NCBI RefSeq assembly: GCF_014207655.1
Contig: NZ_JACHHJ010000001.1
Span: 1,054,001 to 1,118,000 of the forward strand
DNA: 64,000 bases
Direction: 5' to 3'
DNA from: Geomicrobium halophilum
GTDB lineage: Bacteria; Bacillota; Bacilli; Bacillales; Marinococcaceae
Shown here piece after piece: positions 44,978-53,114 of the stretch (position 1 is its first letter; each line of letters starts with the position of its first letter). Under the pieces are notes generated by a model that made no database searches, was not told where the DNA came from, and was given only the letters and a program-made list of their open reading frames with translations. Both the position numbers and the translations under genes were made by a program.

Positions 44978-45045
44978 CAAATCTGTGCGTACAATAGCGT
45001 TGTTAAACAAATTCGAGGAGGAAAACGTTTGTACGCACAGATTTG
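44978..45045. repeat. 17-bp perfect inverted repeat enclosing a ribosome-binding site
   Basis: CAAATCTGTGCGTACAA (44978-44994) is the exact reverse complement of TTGTACGCACAGATTTG (45029-45045). The 34-nt loop holds GAGGAGG (45015-45021), and the right arm begins with the TTG start codon of the 76-aa gene. As RNA it would be a very stable hairpin occluding the start codon. TTTTA follows the right arm, so a terminator role for rlmL cannot be excluded, but the loop is long. Confidence 0.85.
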
Positions 45046-45259
45046 TTTTAAAGAAGACTCTCATACGTATGCCCAAGTTCAACGTATTCAAAAAGCGGTT
45101 CAACACATAGGAACGCAACTTGATAAAGCTTCCGGTAAGATGAGCAACGATGATTATGAAAGAGCGAGAGGAGCCGTCCGCGATGCTCACTTTCATTCAC
45201 ACCAGGCGCTTTTTTTTGAAATAGGAAATACCATTATGCATCCACAAAAACTGTCGTAA
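45029..45259 (+). CDS. hypothetical protein, 76 aa, start codon inside a hairpin
   Basis: From TTG 45029, seven nt after GAGGAGG, the product reads MYAQICFKEDSHTYAQVQRI and continues as a mostly helical, His-rich soluble protein (DAHFHSHQALFFEIGN near the end). I do not recognise a family. An in-frame ATG at 44951 lies inside the end of rlmL and has no ribosome-binding site, so TTG is preferred. The first six codons form the right arm of the 17-bp inverted repeat. The stop lies in the loop of the terminator. It may be cotranscribed with rlmL but separately controlled at translation. Confidence 0.68.
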   Translation: MYAQICFKEDSHTYAQVQRIQKAVQHIGTQLDKASGKMSNDDYERARGAVRDAHFHSHQALFFEIGNTIMHPQKLS

Positions 45260-45275
45260 CTTGGCAGTTTTTGTG
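45243..45275 (+). terminator. terminator after the 76-aa gene
   Basis: CACAAAAACTG (45243-45253) and CAGTTTTTGTG (45265-45275) form a perfect 11-bp stem; the T run is part of the stem and TTT follows it. Confidence 0.78.
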
Positions 45276-45349
45276 TTTAGAAGAGCTGAAACTCGGGAAG
45301 TAAATAAAGGATCAAACCTTCGGTTGTTTTGAAGAAGCAGGTGAACATC

Positions 45350-46405
45350 ATGATTACATTCAATAATGTCTCAAAAGCATATACAGGTGAGACAAAAGCC
45401 GTGAAGCATGTCAATTTACAGGTGAATAAAGGAGAGTTTTTTGCCCTTATTGGCCCGAGTGGCTGCGGGAAAACGACAAGTTTGAAAATGATCAATCGAC
45501 TCGTGGAACCTTCTGAAGGATCCATTTACATTGAAGGCAAAGATATTCGCACATTTAATCGCCATAAGTTACGTTGGAATATCGGTTATGTCTTACAACA
45601 AATAGGCTTGTTCCCGACGATGTCGGTGGCTGAAAATATCGCCATTGTACCTGAAATGAAAAAATGGGGAAAGAAAAGGACGGCGAAACGAATCGATGAG
45701 CTCTTAGAAATGGCGGGGATGAACCCAGGTGCGTATCGAAACCGTAAACCCAGTGAGCTTTCAGGCGGGGAAAAACAACGGGTAGGGGTCATACGGGCAC
45801 TTGCGGGAGATCCGGAAATCATATTAATGGACGAGCCTTTCAGCGCACTCGATCCAATCAGTCGTGAACAGCTGCAAAAAGACCTAGCCTCTATACAGAA
45901 TGCGATTCAGAAAACGATCGTTTTTGTTACGCACGACATCGGAGAAGCAATGAAAATGGCCGATCAAATTGCCGTAATGAAAGAAGGCAAGGTTGTACAG
46001 ATCGGTAGTCCATACGAGTTAAAACATACACCGGCTGATGAATTCGTGAAGACGTTTATAGGTGATAGTGGAAAGAACGTTTGGGATATCCCTGTGAAGG
46101 ATGTGATGGAAACCCATAGTAAACATATGGCTCAAGAAACAACCATTCAGTCTTCCTATATAGTCCCTTTGTATGTTTTTGGGGAGGAGAACCGCTTTCT
46201 TGGCAGGCTTGAACCGTCCGGAATGGTTTCTCACAAACTGATAGTTTCACCTGAAATTCCGCTTCGAGATGCCATTACCACGGTAGAGGCTTCAGATTAT
46301 GGAGTAATACCCGTTGTCTGTGGTGAGAGACTTATGGGGATCTTGAGCTATCGAAATATTGTAAAATATATACACGCTCATCGCGCAGAAATGGGTCAGC
46401 CTTGA
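45350..46405 (+). CDS. opuFA: OpuF-type compatible-solute importer, ATPase subunit
   Basis: This is the ATPase of a second osmolyte importer. Walker A is GPSGCGKTTS, the signature LSGGEKQR and Walker B IILMDEPFSALDP. The C-terminal 100 residues are a degenerate CBS-type region (ETTIQSSYIVPLYVFGEENR and IVSPEIPLRDAITTVEASDY). I start it at ATG 45350 (MITFNNVSKAY), 7 nt after AGCAGGTG; an in-frame TTG at 45329 lies upstream of that site. Its stop overlaps the start of the fused permease/binding-protein gene (TGATG), matching the two-gene OpuF architecture described in Bacillus. Confidence 0.87.
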   Translation: MITFNNVSKAYTGETKAVKHVNLQVNKGEFFALIGPSGCGKTTSLKMINRLVEPSEGSIYIEGKDIRTFNRHKLRWNIGYVLQQIGLFPTMSVAENIAIVPEMKKWGKKRTAKRIDELLEMAGMNPGAYRNRKPSELSGGEKQRVGVIRALAGDPEIILMDEPFSALDPISREQLQKDLASIQNAIQKTIVFVTHDIGEAMKMADQIAVMKEGKVVQIGSPYELKHTPADEFVKTFIGDSGKNVWDIPVKDVMETHSKHMAQETTIQSSYIVPLYVFGEENRFLGRLEPSGMVSHKLIVSPEIPLRDAITTVEASDYGVIPVVCGERLMGILSYRNIVKYIHAHRAEMGQP

Positions 46406-47925
46406 TGGAAGCAATCAATGATTTTTTTGCACTATTCATAGACCAGCAGGACACACTCTTGACTTCATTATGGGAACATGTACAAATGTCTTTAATCGCG
46501 TTAATTTGTGCGATCCTGATTGCTGTACCGCTAGGTATTTTGCTTACACGTACACAGCGGTTTGCTGAACCTGTCATTGGGATGGCAGCGGTTTTGCAAA
46601 CGATCCCGAGCTTGGCCCTTCTCGGATTTATGATTATTTTTATCGGTATCGGGTCCATCCCGGCGATCATCGCATTAACGGCCTACGCTCTTTTGCCGAT
46701 TCTCCGTAATACGTATACAGGGATTCGCGAAATTGACCCCGCTATCAAAGAAGCTGCCACAGGGATGGGGATGAGCCCAGCCAGAAGACTTCATAAAATT
46801 GAATTGCCTATGGCTATGCCGGTTGTTATGGCTGGTATCCGGACGTCTATGGTGCTAATCGTAGGTACCGCAACCCTTGCTGCACTCATCGGGGCCGGAG
46901 GTTTGGGCGACTTGATTATGACCGGTATTCAACGAGCTGATCAAATGTATATATTGCTAGGGGCAATACCGGCAGCTGTTTTAGCGCTGACATTTGATTT
47001 TCTTTTTCGTTGGACTGAAAAAGCGAAGCGTTCGTTCCTCGCTTTTATCACCGTTTTAACTTCCGCTCTGCTCATCGTAACTTTGCCAACGCTGATTCCG
47101 GCGCAGCAGAGCGACCTCACCATTGGCGGAAAATTGGATGCCGAACCTGAAATCCTAGCAAATATGTATAAACATTTGATTGAAAGCACAATGGATATGA
47201 ATGTTGAAGTCGAAGCGGGATTAGGGGGCACGGACATTGTTTTTGATGCCTTACTCGCCGGCGATATCGACATGTACCCTGAATTTACTGGAACAGCGTA
47301 TGTGGAACTTCTTGGACAAGATCCATCGGATATGAATGAAGAAGAAGTGTATGAAGCGACAAAAGAGGGTATAGAAACAACATACAACTTGGTATATCTT
47401 GAGCCGATGGCTTATAACAATACGTACGCATTGGCAGTAAGCAAATCAATCGGTGAAGAATATGATTTAGAAACCGTATCAGACTTGGAGTCGTACCAAA
47501 ATCAATTGACCGCCGGCTTCACGTTTGAATTTCTTGATCGTCCTGATGACGGATATGCCGCACTTAAAGAGACATATGGATTTGAATTTTCGGATGTGAA
47601 CGGGCTCGACTCGGGACTTCGTTCACAGGCAATCGAAGAAGGGGAAGTGGAAGTGATTGATGCTTATTCCACAGACGCTTACCTCGTCGAGTATGATATG
47701 GTTGTGTTAGAGGATGATGAAGAACTTTTTCCGCCTTATGAAGGGGCTCCATTGCTACGTGAAGAAGTATTAATGAAATACCCGGAACTGGAAGGAATTC
47801 TAAACACACTTGCAGGTGAAATTACTGATGAGGAAATGCAAGAGATGAATTACCTTGTTGATTATGAAGACATAGACCCGGAAGCAGTTGCTCTCCATTA
47901 TTTACAGGATAAGGGATTGTTATAA
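46405..47925 (+). CDS. opuFB: OpuF-type importer, permease fused to substrate-binding domain
   Basis: The 506-aa protein combines a membrane permease and its own binding protein. Residues about 1-210 carry five or six helices with the EAA loop KEAATGMGMSPARRLHKIEL and ALIGAGGLGDLIMTG. A further helix (about 213-232, FLAFITVLTSALLIVTLPTL) leads outside, and residues about 240-506 are a betaine-binding domain (GLGGTDIVFDALLAGDIDMY, PEFTGTAYVELL, YNNTYALAV). No stop or frameshift separates the parts. The chimeric OpuF system of Bacillus infantis imports glycine betaine and related solutes; by analogy the same is likely here. The binding domain is strongly acidic. Confidence 0.88.
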   Translation: MEAINDFFALFIDQQDTLLTSLWEHVQMSLIALICAILIAVPLGILLTRTQRFAEPVIGMAAVLQTIPSLALLGFMIIFIGIGSIPAIIALTAYALLPILRNTYTGIREIDPAIKEAATGMGMSPARRLHKIELPMAMPVVMAGIRTSMVLIVGTATLAALIGAGGLGDLIMTGIQRADQMYILLGAIPAAVLALTFDFLFRWTEKAKRSFLAFITVLTSALLIVTLPTLIPAQQSDLTIGGKLDAEPEILANMYKHLIESTMDMNVEVEAGLGGTDIVFDALLAGDIDMYPEFTGTAYVELLGQDPSDMNEEEVYEATKEGIETTYNLVYLEPMAYNNTYALAVSKSIGEEYDLETVSDLESYQNQLTAGFTFEFLDRPDDGYAALKETYGFEFSDVNGLDSGLRSQAIEEGEVEVIDAYSTDAYLVEYDMVVLEDDEELFPPYEGAPLLREEVLMKYPELEGILNTLAGEITDEEMQEMNYLVDYEDIDPEAVALHYLQDKGLL

Positions 47926-47945
47926 ATAAAAAAGGAGGATTTTAT

Positions 47946-48359
47946 ATGACCACCATTACGAACCCATCTCAAGAGGAGATCAAAAATATTTTAACAGATG
48001 CCAAATGGATTGCTGTGGTTGGTTTATCCGATGATCCGTACCGTACGTCGTACAGCGTATCTCAAGCCATGCAAGATGCGGGCTACAAAATTATTCCTGT
48101 CAACCCCAAGGTTGATGAAGTGCTCGGCGAAAAGGCCGTTCCCTCACTTTCTCATGTGGAGGGACCAATTGATATTATTAATGTGTTCCGCCGCAGTGAG
48201 TTTGTACCGGAGATTGCCCAGGAAGCTGCTGATACAGATGCAAAGGTCTTCTGGACTCAACTTGGAGTTGTAAGCGAAGAGGGGTATGAAACGATTAAAG
48301 AGAGCGGTAAAACCGTGGTTATGGATCGTTGTATAAAGGTGGAACACAGTAGGATGTAG
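47946..48359 (+). CDS. CoA-binding-domain protein (YneT/YccU family)
   Basis: The 137-aa single-domain protein has a Rossmann-like CoA-binding fold: KWIAVVGLSDDPYRTSYSVS near residue 21 is the dinucleotide-type loop, then GYKIIPVNPKVDEVLGEKA, and MDRCIKVEHSR at the C-terminus with the conserved Cys. No catalytic function is established for this family. AAGGAGG about 9 nt upstream supports ATG 47946. In B. subtilis the homologue yneT is next to parE; here an oxidoreductase pair on the opposite strand lies between them. Confidence 0.88.
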   Translation: MTTITNPSQEEIKNILTDAKWIAVVGLSDDPYRTSYSVSQAMQDAGYKIIPVNPKVDEVLGEKAVPSLSHVEGPIDIINVFRRSEFVPEIAQEAADTDAKVFWTQLGVVSEEGYETIKESGKTVVMDRCIKVEHSRM

Positions 48360-48364
48360 CAGTA

Positions 48365-48398
48365 AAAATATCCGTTGAGAAATCTCAACGGATATTTT
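48365..48398. terminator. bidirectional terminator, 15-bp stem
   Basis: AAAATATCCGTTGAG (48365-48379) and CTCAACGGATATTTT (48384-48398) are perfectly complementary with a 4-nt loop, and A and T ends serve both converging genes. Confidence 0.93.
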
Positions 48399-48404
48399 AG
48401 TGAA

Positions 48405-50114
48405 TTACGCTAATGGCCCTGGATTTTCATAATAGTCTTTAATACCCTCAGCTGCTCGATACGATAAAGCACCGACGGTAGGTGTAGGATTATATCCACT
48501 ATTATGAGCAAAAGCAGAAGCCCCTACAACGAACAAGTTTTCACAATCCCACATTTGTAAATAGTTATTTACCGCTGAAGTTTCAGAGTCTCCCCCCATA
48601 ATTACTCCCCCTGTGTTGTGCGTGGTTTGATAAGGCATGATGTTGTAATCCCCGATGTCTGGGTTGGCAACAACTTCGTTCGCACCCATTTCCTCCATTA
48701 TCTCCGCCATTCGTTGGGTTTGATGGGCAGCAAGGTTCCGATCTTGTTCTGTGAAATTATAGGTCATCCGTAATAAGGGATCCCCGAAATTATCAGTATA
48801 CGTTGGATCCAAATCAAGGAAATTATAGCGATAAGGCATGCTAGCTCCCTGAGAACCAAGGGATAACGTTCGATAGAAATATTGTGCCTTTGCTTGCTTA
48901 AATTCGCTGCCCCATTGTTTCGTACCTGGAGGTACAGGATTGGTATTGATCGGACGTATCCCTGTTTGTGTAAGTTGGATCGTTCCCCCATGGATAAAAT
49001 CTAGATCGCTATGATCAAAATTATCACCGTTGTAATCATCCACCTGACCAGCTAATGCGCCAGCTCCTGCATACAAGTTAAACTGACGGTCAAAGAAGCC
49101 TTGAGCGTTGGCCATGATTTGATAGCAATAATTTTTTCCGATAACCCCCGTCTGAGTATCCGGATCATAAGGTGTTCCAATTTCCGAGTGTAACAATAGA
49201 CGAGTATTGTTCATAACATAAGCCGTTAAAATCACGATGTCTGCAGGCTGGAAAAATTCTTCCCCTGTGCGGGTATCAACAAAATAAACCCCGTCTGTTC
49301 TCTCTCCATCATAAGAAATTCGTCGTACGTTTGCATGGGTTCGCAGCTCAAAATTTCCTGTTTCTTTTGCAGTTGGAATTACCGTAATGATTGGATCTGA
49401 TTTGGCTTGGTAATCACAGCCGAACCGTTCACAAAAGGAACAGTATTGACACTGTTGAATCGTTTGCCCGTCAGGATTTGTATAAGCTTCCGATAGGTTT
49501 GCTGAAGCTCCATGATATGGGTGTAAACCGAAATCGCTTGCAGTTTCTTTAAATAAACGAATCGCAGGTGTTTCCTTCATCGGCGGCGTCGGGAATTCCG
49601 TTGATCGCGGCGCCGTCATTTCGTTATCTTCTCCTGATGTCCCGATCGTTTCATCAAAGCGGGCGAAATGTTCTTCCATTTCATCATAACTAATGCCCCA
49701 ATCCTGAAGAGTCATATCATCAGGGATCTTTTCTTCACCGTAACGATCAACCGTTTGAGAACGGATCTCAAAATCATAAGGCAAAAAACGCGGGCATTGA
49801 CCGTTCCAATGAACACCAGCCCCGCCAAGGTCAGTACCTAACAAGAATGAACCCATTTGTCTCATCGGTAAAGATCGCATATCACGGTCGTTACGGAAGG
49901 TAATCGTCTCTTTTGATAAATCTTGCATAAGGTCATAACGGACCGCATACCTTAACTCATCCTTTTGCATGATAAAATCGTCAACGGTTCGCTCGCCACC
50001 ACGTTCTAATCCAACAACTTCAATTCCGGCTTTCGTTAATTCAGAGGCGATAATTCCACCGGACCAGCCAACACCAATAATTGCCACTTCTTTTCTAGGT
50101 AGCTCTGTTACCAT
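48405..50114 (-). CDS. GMC-family flavoprotein oxidoreductase, large subunit
   Basis: The 569-aa FAD enzyme oxidises an alcohol or sugar-type substrate. The FAD dinucleotide motif is IGVGWSGG at residues 13-20. The second conserved region LGTDLGGAGVHWNGQ binds FAD, and HNTGGVIMGGD plus FAHNSGYNPTPTVGALSYRAA at the C-terminus carry the active-site His and Asn of GMC enzymes. A cluster QCQYCSFCERFGC (about 222-234) could bind an iron-sulfur cluster, as in gluconate/fructose dehydrogenase-type relatives. It has no signal peptide; export would be by riding with the Tat-signal subunit encoded 33 bp upstream. Confidence 0.87.
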   Translation of the reverse strand: MVTELPRKEVAIIGVGWSGGIIASELTKAGIEVVGLERGGERTVDDFIMQKDELRYAVRYDLMQDLSKETITFRNDRDMRSLPMRQMGSFLLGTDLGGAGVHWNGQCPRFLPYDFEIRSQTVDRYGEEKIPDDMTLQDWGISYDEMEEHFARFDETIGTSGEDNEMTAPRSTEFPTPPMKETPAIRLFKETASDFGLHPYHGASANLSEAYTNPDGQTIQQCQYCSFCERFGCDYQAKSDPIITVIPTAKETGNFELRTHANVRRISYDGERTDGVYFVDTRTGEEFFQPADIVILTAYVMNNTRLLLHSEIGTPYDPDTQTGVIGKNYCYQIMANAQGFFDRQFNLYAGAGALAGQVDDYNGDNFDHSDLDFIHGGTIQLTQTGIRPINTNPVPPGTKQWGSEFKQAKAQYFYRTLSLGSQGASMPYRYNFLDLDPTYTDNFGDPLLRMTYNFTEQDRNLAAHQTQRMAEIMEEMGANEVVANPDIGDYNIMPYQTTHNTGGVIMGGDSETSAVNNYLQMWDCENLFVVGASAFAHNSGYNPTPTVGALSYRAAEGIKDYYENPGPLA

Positions 50115-50147
50115 TCATAGACCTCCTTTATATGTAGATGATAGTGA

Positions 50148-50918
50148 TTATTCATGATGATCATGTAAACTGACCGGATCCATATCCACAAATTCTTCCT
50201 CTTCAATGACATCAATGTATGCCATTTGACTACCTGGGTATTGAATTTGGCGCCAGCCATCCATATTTAGATTGCCGCCATAAACTGGATCAGAGTATGC
50301 CCCTTCCAGGGTGGCCATTCGAAACATTTGAAAGAATTCATCGGACATAATCCCGGTCATTTCAACTTCGCCTTCTTCAAATTGCTCCAAAATTTCATCC
50401 TGGACTTCCGGTTCAAGGTCAAAGAAAGATTCGTCATATTCATTCTCAGCAATATTTTGCATCATACGAATCCCGTACAGAAAAGCACCTCTTCGAAGTA
50501 AACCCGTTTGCGGCCCTTGAGTAGGCGCGCCTTCGTAAAAGGGACCTTCCATGTATTCCCGGGAATTAAATCCATATTCCCCGGCTAATTGTTTATCAAT
50601 GAAATAGGGGATTGCTAGACTAATCGCACCAGGACCTGCATCATCTTCAGGGAAAATTCTTTCTACAGCTGCACTTAACACATCAAAATCTTCTTGTCGT
50701 TTAAAAAACATTCGTGCCTGAGTTAATTGCTCCGGGGAATCGGTTTCTGTCTCTTCATCAACCGTGTCTGGAGCATCGGCTGTCCCACCAAAATTCTGCG
50801 TAAATATCCCGCCAAGGAGACCGCCGCCAACAACCCCACCAACGACAAGACCACTATTTTTAAGAAATTCTCGGCGTGAAATACCGTTCGATTGACCCTG
50901 CTTATTTTCGTCTGTCAT
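50148..50918 (-). CDS. gluconate 2-dehydrogenase subunit 3-family protein, Tat signal
   Basis: This is the small subunit and Tat escort of the GMC enzyme. The N-terminus has a twin-arginine signal SRREFLK (14-20) followed by a Gly/Val-rich hydrophobic stretch (NSGLVVGGVVGGGLLGGIF). The mature domain contains ERIFPEDDAGPGAISLAIPY and YIDKQLAGEYG-like segments typical of the family. It is acidic. AAAGGAGGG about 8 nt upstream supports ATG 50918. A cytochrome c subunit, usual for gluconate or fructose dehydrogenases, is not encoded next to the pair, so the electron acceptor is unknown. Confidence 0.85.
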   Translation of the reverse strand: MTDENKQGQSNGISRREFLKNSGLVVGGVVGGGLLGGIFTQNFGGTADAPDTVDEETETDSPEQLTQARMFFKRQEDFDVLSAAVERIFPEDDAGPGAISLAIPYFIDKQLAGEYGFNSREYMEGPFYEGAPTQGPQTGLLRRGAFLYGIRMMQNIAENEYDESFFDLEPEVQDEILEQFEEGEVEMTGIMSDEFFQMFRMATLEGAYSDPVYGGNLNMDGWRQIQYPGSQMAYIDVIEEEEFVDMDPVSLHDHHE

Positions 50919-51038
50919 TTGTTAATCCCTCCTTTATTTATACAGAGAATATCCTTTTTCTTTTGCCCAAAACTGGTGTATATTACTCAACATTAGAGAT
51001 TTTTTATTGAAGAATGAGGAAAAAAACCACAGTTTTAC

Positions 51039-51068
51039 TTGAAAACATACGTTCCATACCTGTATGGT
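51039..51068 (+). promoter_or_regulatory. parEC promoter region with LexA-like box and adjacent palindrome
   Basis: TTGAAA (51039-51044) and TATGGT (51063-51068) have an 18-bp spacer. The spacer contains AAAACATACGTTCC (51042-51055), 12 of 14 to the recalled Bacillus LexA consensus and identical to the 14-mer before the addBA-sbcDC operon. CCATAC-CT-GTATGG (51054-51067) is a second perfect inverted repeat overlapping the -10. I recall parE as a member of the B. subtilis LexA regulon. Confidence 0.5.
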
Positions 51069-51122
51069 TATAGAAGATAGTGTGAGCGAAAGTGCTGGAT
51101 GTATGCGAAAGGTGGCATAATT

Positions 51123-53114
51123 GTGAGTCAAAATATGAATCAACCACTAGAATATAATGACGATGCTATTCAAGTACTGGAAGGGCTTGAAGCGGTTCGT
51201 AAACGGCCAGGTATGTATATAGGAAGCACCGATAATCGAGGGTTGCACCATCTGGTCAATGAAATTGTCGATAATGCCGTCGATGAAGCGATGGCGGGCT
51301 TCGGTGAAAATATATATGTAACATTGCACAACGATGGAAGTGTATCCATACAGGATGAAGGGCGGGGGATGCCTGTAGGAACACATCGAACAGGACGCCC
51401 AACCCCTGAAGTCATTATGACGGTTTTACATGCAGGTGGAAAATTTGGTCAAGGTGGGTATAGTACAAGCGGAGGTTTGCACGGCGTTGGTGCATCCGTT
51501 GTGAACGCGTTATCTTCATGGCTTCAATTAACCATTGATCGTGAGGGCCACCGCTACGAGCAACGATTTGAAAACGGTGGCGTCCCGGTAACAACACTTG
51601 AGAAAAAGGGGAGGACAAAGAAAACCGGGACCCGTATACGTTTTCAGCCAGACGTTCAAGTTTTGCAAGCTGTTTCCTTTCATTACGAAACGTTAGCCGA
51701 GCGCTTGCGTGAAGCAGCTTTTCTTCTAGGTGGAACGGCGATCACACTTACAGATGAGCGTAAAGGTAAAGAGCAAAGTGAAACGTTTTGTTATGAGGAC
51801 GGCCTAGAAGCTTTTGTCTCTTATTTAAATGAAGATAAAGAAACGTTACATGATGTCATTTCTATAGATGGCAGTCAGCAAGATATAAGAGTAAGTTATG
51901 CATTCCAGTTTAATGATGGTTACACGGAGAACATTTTATCCTTTGTGAATCACGTACGCACGATGGATGGGGGGACGCACGAATCTGGTATGAAAACCGC
52001 CCTTACACGTGCATTAAACGAGCATGCCCGGAAGTTACAAATGTTAAAGGCCAAAGATAAAAACCTGGACGGCAATGATATTCGGGAAGGCTTGACGGCG
52101 GTATTATCCGTCCATATCCCGGAATCACTGCTGCAATTTGAGGGACAAACAAAGAGTAAATTGGGGACGGCGGAAGCCCGTTCGGCAGTGGACTCGATTC
52201 TATCCGAGAAACTCGTCTACTTTTTCGAAGAAAACCCAAAGGTTAGTACGATGTTGATTCAAAAAGCGATTAAGGCTCAACAAGTACGGGAGGCCGCGCG
52301 GAAAGCCCGTGAAGAAGCAAGAAGCGGGAAGAAGAATGGCAAGAAAGATGCACTGCTGAGCGGCAAATTAACCCCTGCCCAGTCTCGAAACCCACGAAGA
52401 AATGAATTGTATCTCGTCGAAGGGGATTCCGCAGGAGGTTCTGCAAAACAAGGTCGTGATCGCAAATTTCAAGCGATACTTCCTTTACGCGGAAAAGTCA
52501 TCAATACAGAGAAAGCAAAGCTAGATGATATTATGAAAAACGAAGAAATCCGTACGATTATTTATGCACTTGGGGCTGGAGCAGGTACGGATTTTTCCCT
52601 TGATGAGTGCAATTACGATAAGGTCGTGATTATGACAGATGCAGATACTGATGGAGCCCATATCCAAGTTTTATTACTAACCTTCTTTTATCGCTATATG
52701 CGTCCGCTTGTAGAAGCAGGCCGAGTGTTTATCGCCTTGCCGCCTCTATATAAAGTAGAAAAAGGCAGTGGAGCAAAGCGTAAATTGCAATATGCCTGGG
52801 ATGAAGCGGAATTATCGACTGCGATAAAAAACGTCGGAAAAGGCTATACAGTACAACGATATAAAGGTCTTGGAGAGATGGACGCCACCCAGTTGTGGGA
52901 AACGACTATGAATCCGGAAAGTCGAACACTCATCCGTGTTAATATTGAAGACCTTGCGCGTGCCGATAAACGTGTCTCCACGTTAATGGGCGACAAAGTT
53001 GAACCACGTCGAAAGTGGATCGAATCCCACGTCTCTTTCGGGCTCGACGAGGAAACGAATATAATGGATAATGACTTGATAGCAGAGGAGGAAGACATAC
53101 GTGCCAGAAGCTGA
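51123..53114 (+). CDS. parE: DNA topoisomerase IV subunit B
   Basis: ParE is the ATPase subunit that, with ParC, decatenates daughter chromosomes. GHKL ATPase motifs are NEIVDNAVDEA and GGLHGVGASVVNALS; the QTKSKLG loop follows. The TOPRIM domain has EGDSAGGSAKQGRDR and DADTDGAHIQVLL. The product follows Bacillus ParE rather than GyrB throughout, for example LSGKLTPAQSRNP and RKWIESHVSFGLDEE. I start it at GTG 51123, about 7 nt after AAAGGTGG; an in-frame ATG at 51099 precedes that site. It overlaps parC by 14 nt. Confidence 0.95.
   Translation: MSQNMNQPLEYNDDAIQVLEGLEAVRKRPGMYIGSTDNRGLHHLVNEIVDNAVDEAMAGFGENIYVTLHNDGSVSIQDEGRGMPVGTHRTGRPTPEVIMTVLHAGGKFGQGGYSTSGGLHGVGASVVNALSSWLQLTIDREGHRYEQRFENGGVPVTTLEKKGRTKKTGTRIRFQPDVQVLQAVSFHYETLAERLREAAFLLGGTAITLTDERKGKEQSETFCYEDGLEAFVSYLNEDKETLHDVISIDGSQQDIRVSYAFQFNDGYTENILSFVNHVRTMDGGTHESGMKTALTRALNEHARKLQMLKAKDKNLDGNDIREGLTAVLSVHIPESLLQFEGQTKSKLGTAEARSAVDSILSEKLVYFFEENPKVSTMLIQKAIKAQQVREAARKAREEARSGKKNGKKDALLSGKLTPAQSRNPRRNELYLVEGDSAGGSAKQGRDRKFQAILPLRGKVINTEKAKLDDIMKNEEIRTIIYALGAGAGTDFSLDECNYDKVVIMTDADTDGAHIQVLLLTFFYRYMRPLVEAGRVFIALPPLYKVEKGSGAKRKLQYAWDEAELSTAIKNVGKGYTVQRYKGLGEMDATQLWETTMNPESRTLIRVNIEDLARADKRVSTLMGDKVEPRRKWIESHVSFGLDEETNIMDNDLIAEEEDIRARS

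Noticed and set aside
44951-45028. Start of the 76-aa gene at ATG 44951 inside rlmL
   Set aside because: There is no ribosome-binding site before it, while TTG 45029 has GAGGAGG at 7 nt, so the shorter product is preferred.
46405-47925. opuFB as an artificial fusion from a missed stop codon
   Set aside because: The frame is continuous, with a membrane linker between the domains, and the same architecture is known for OpuF.
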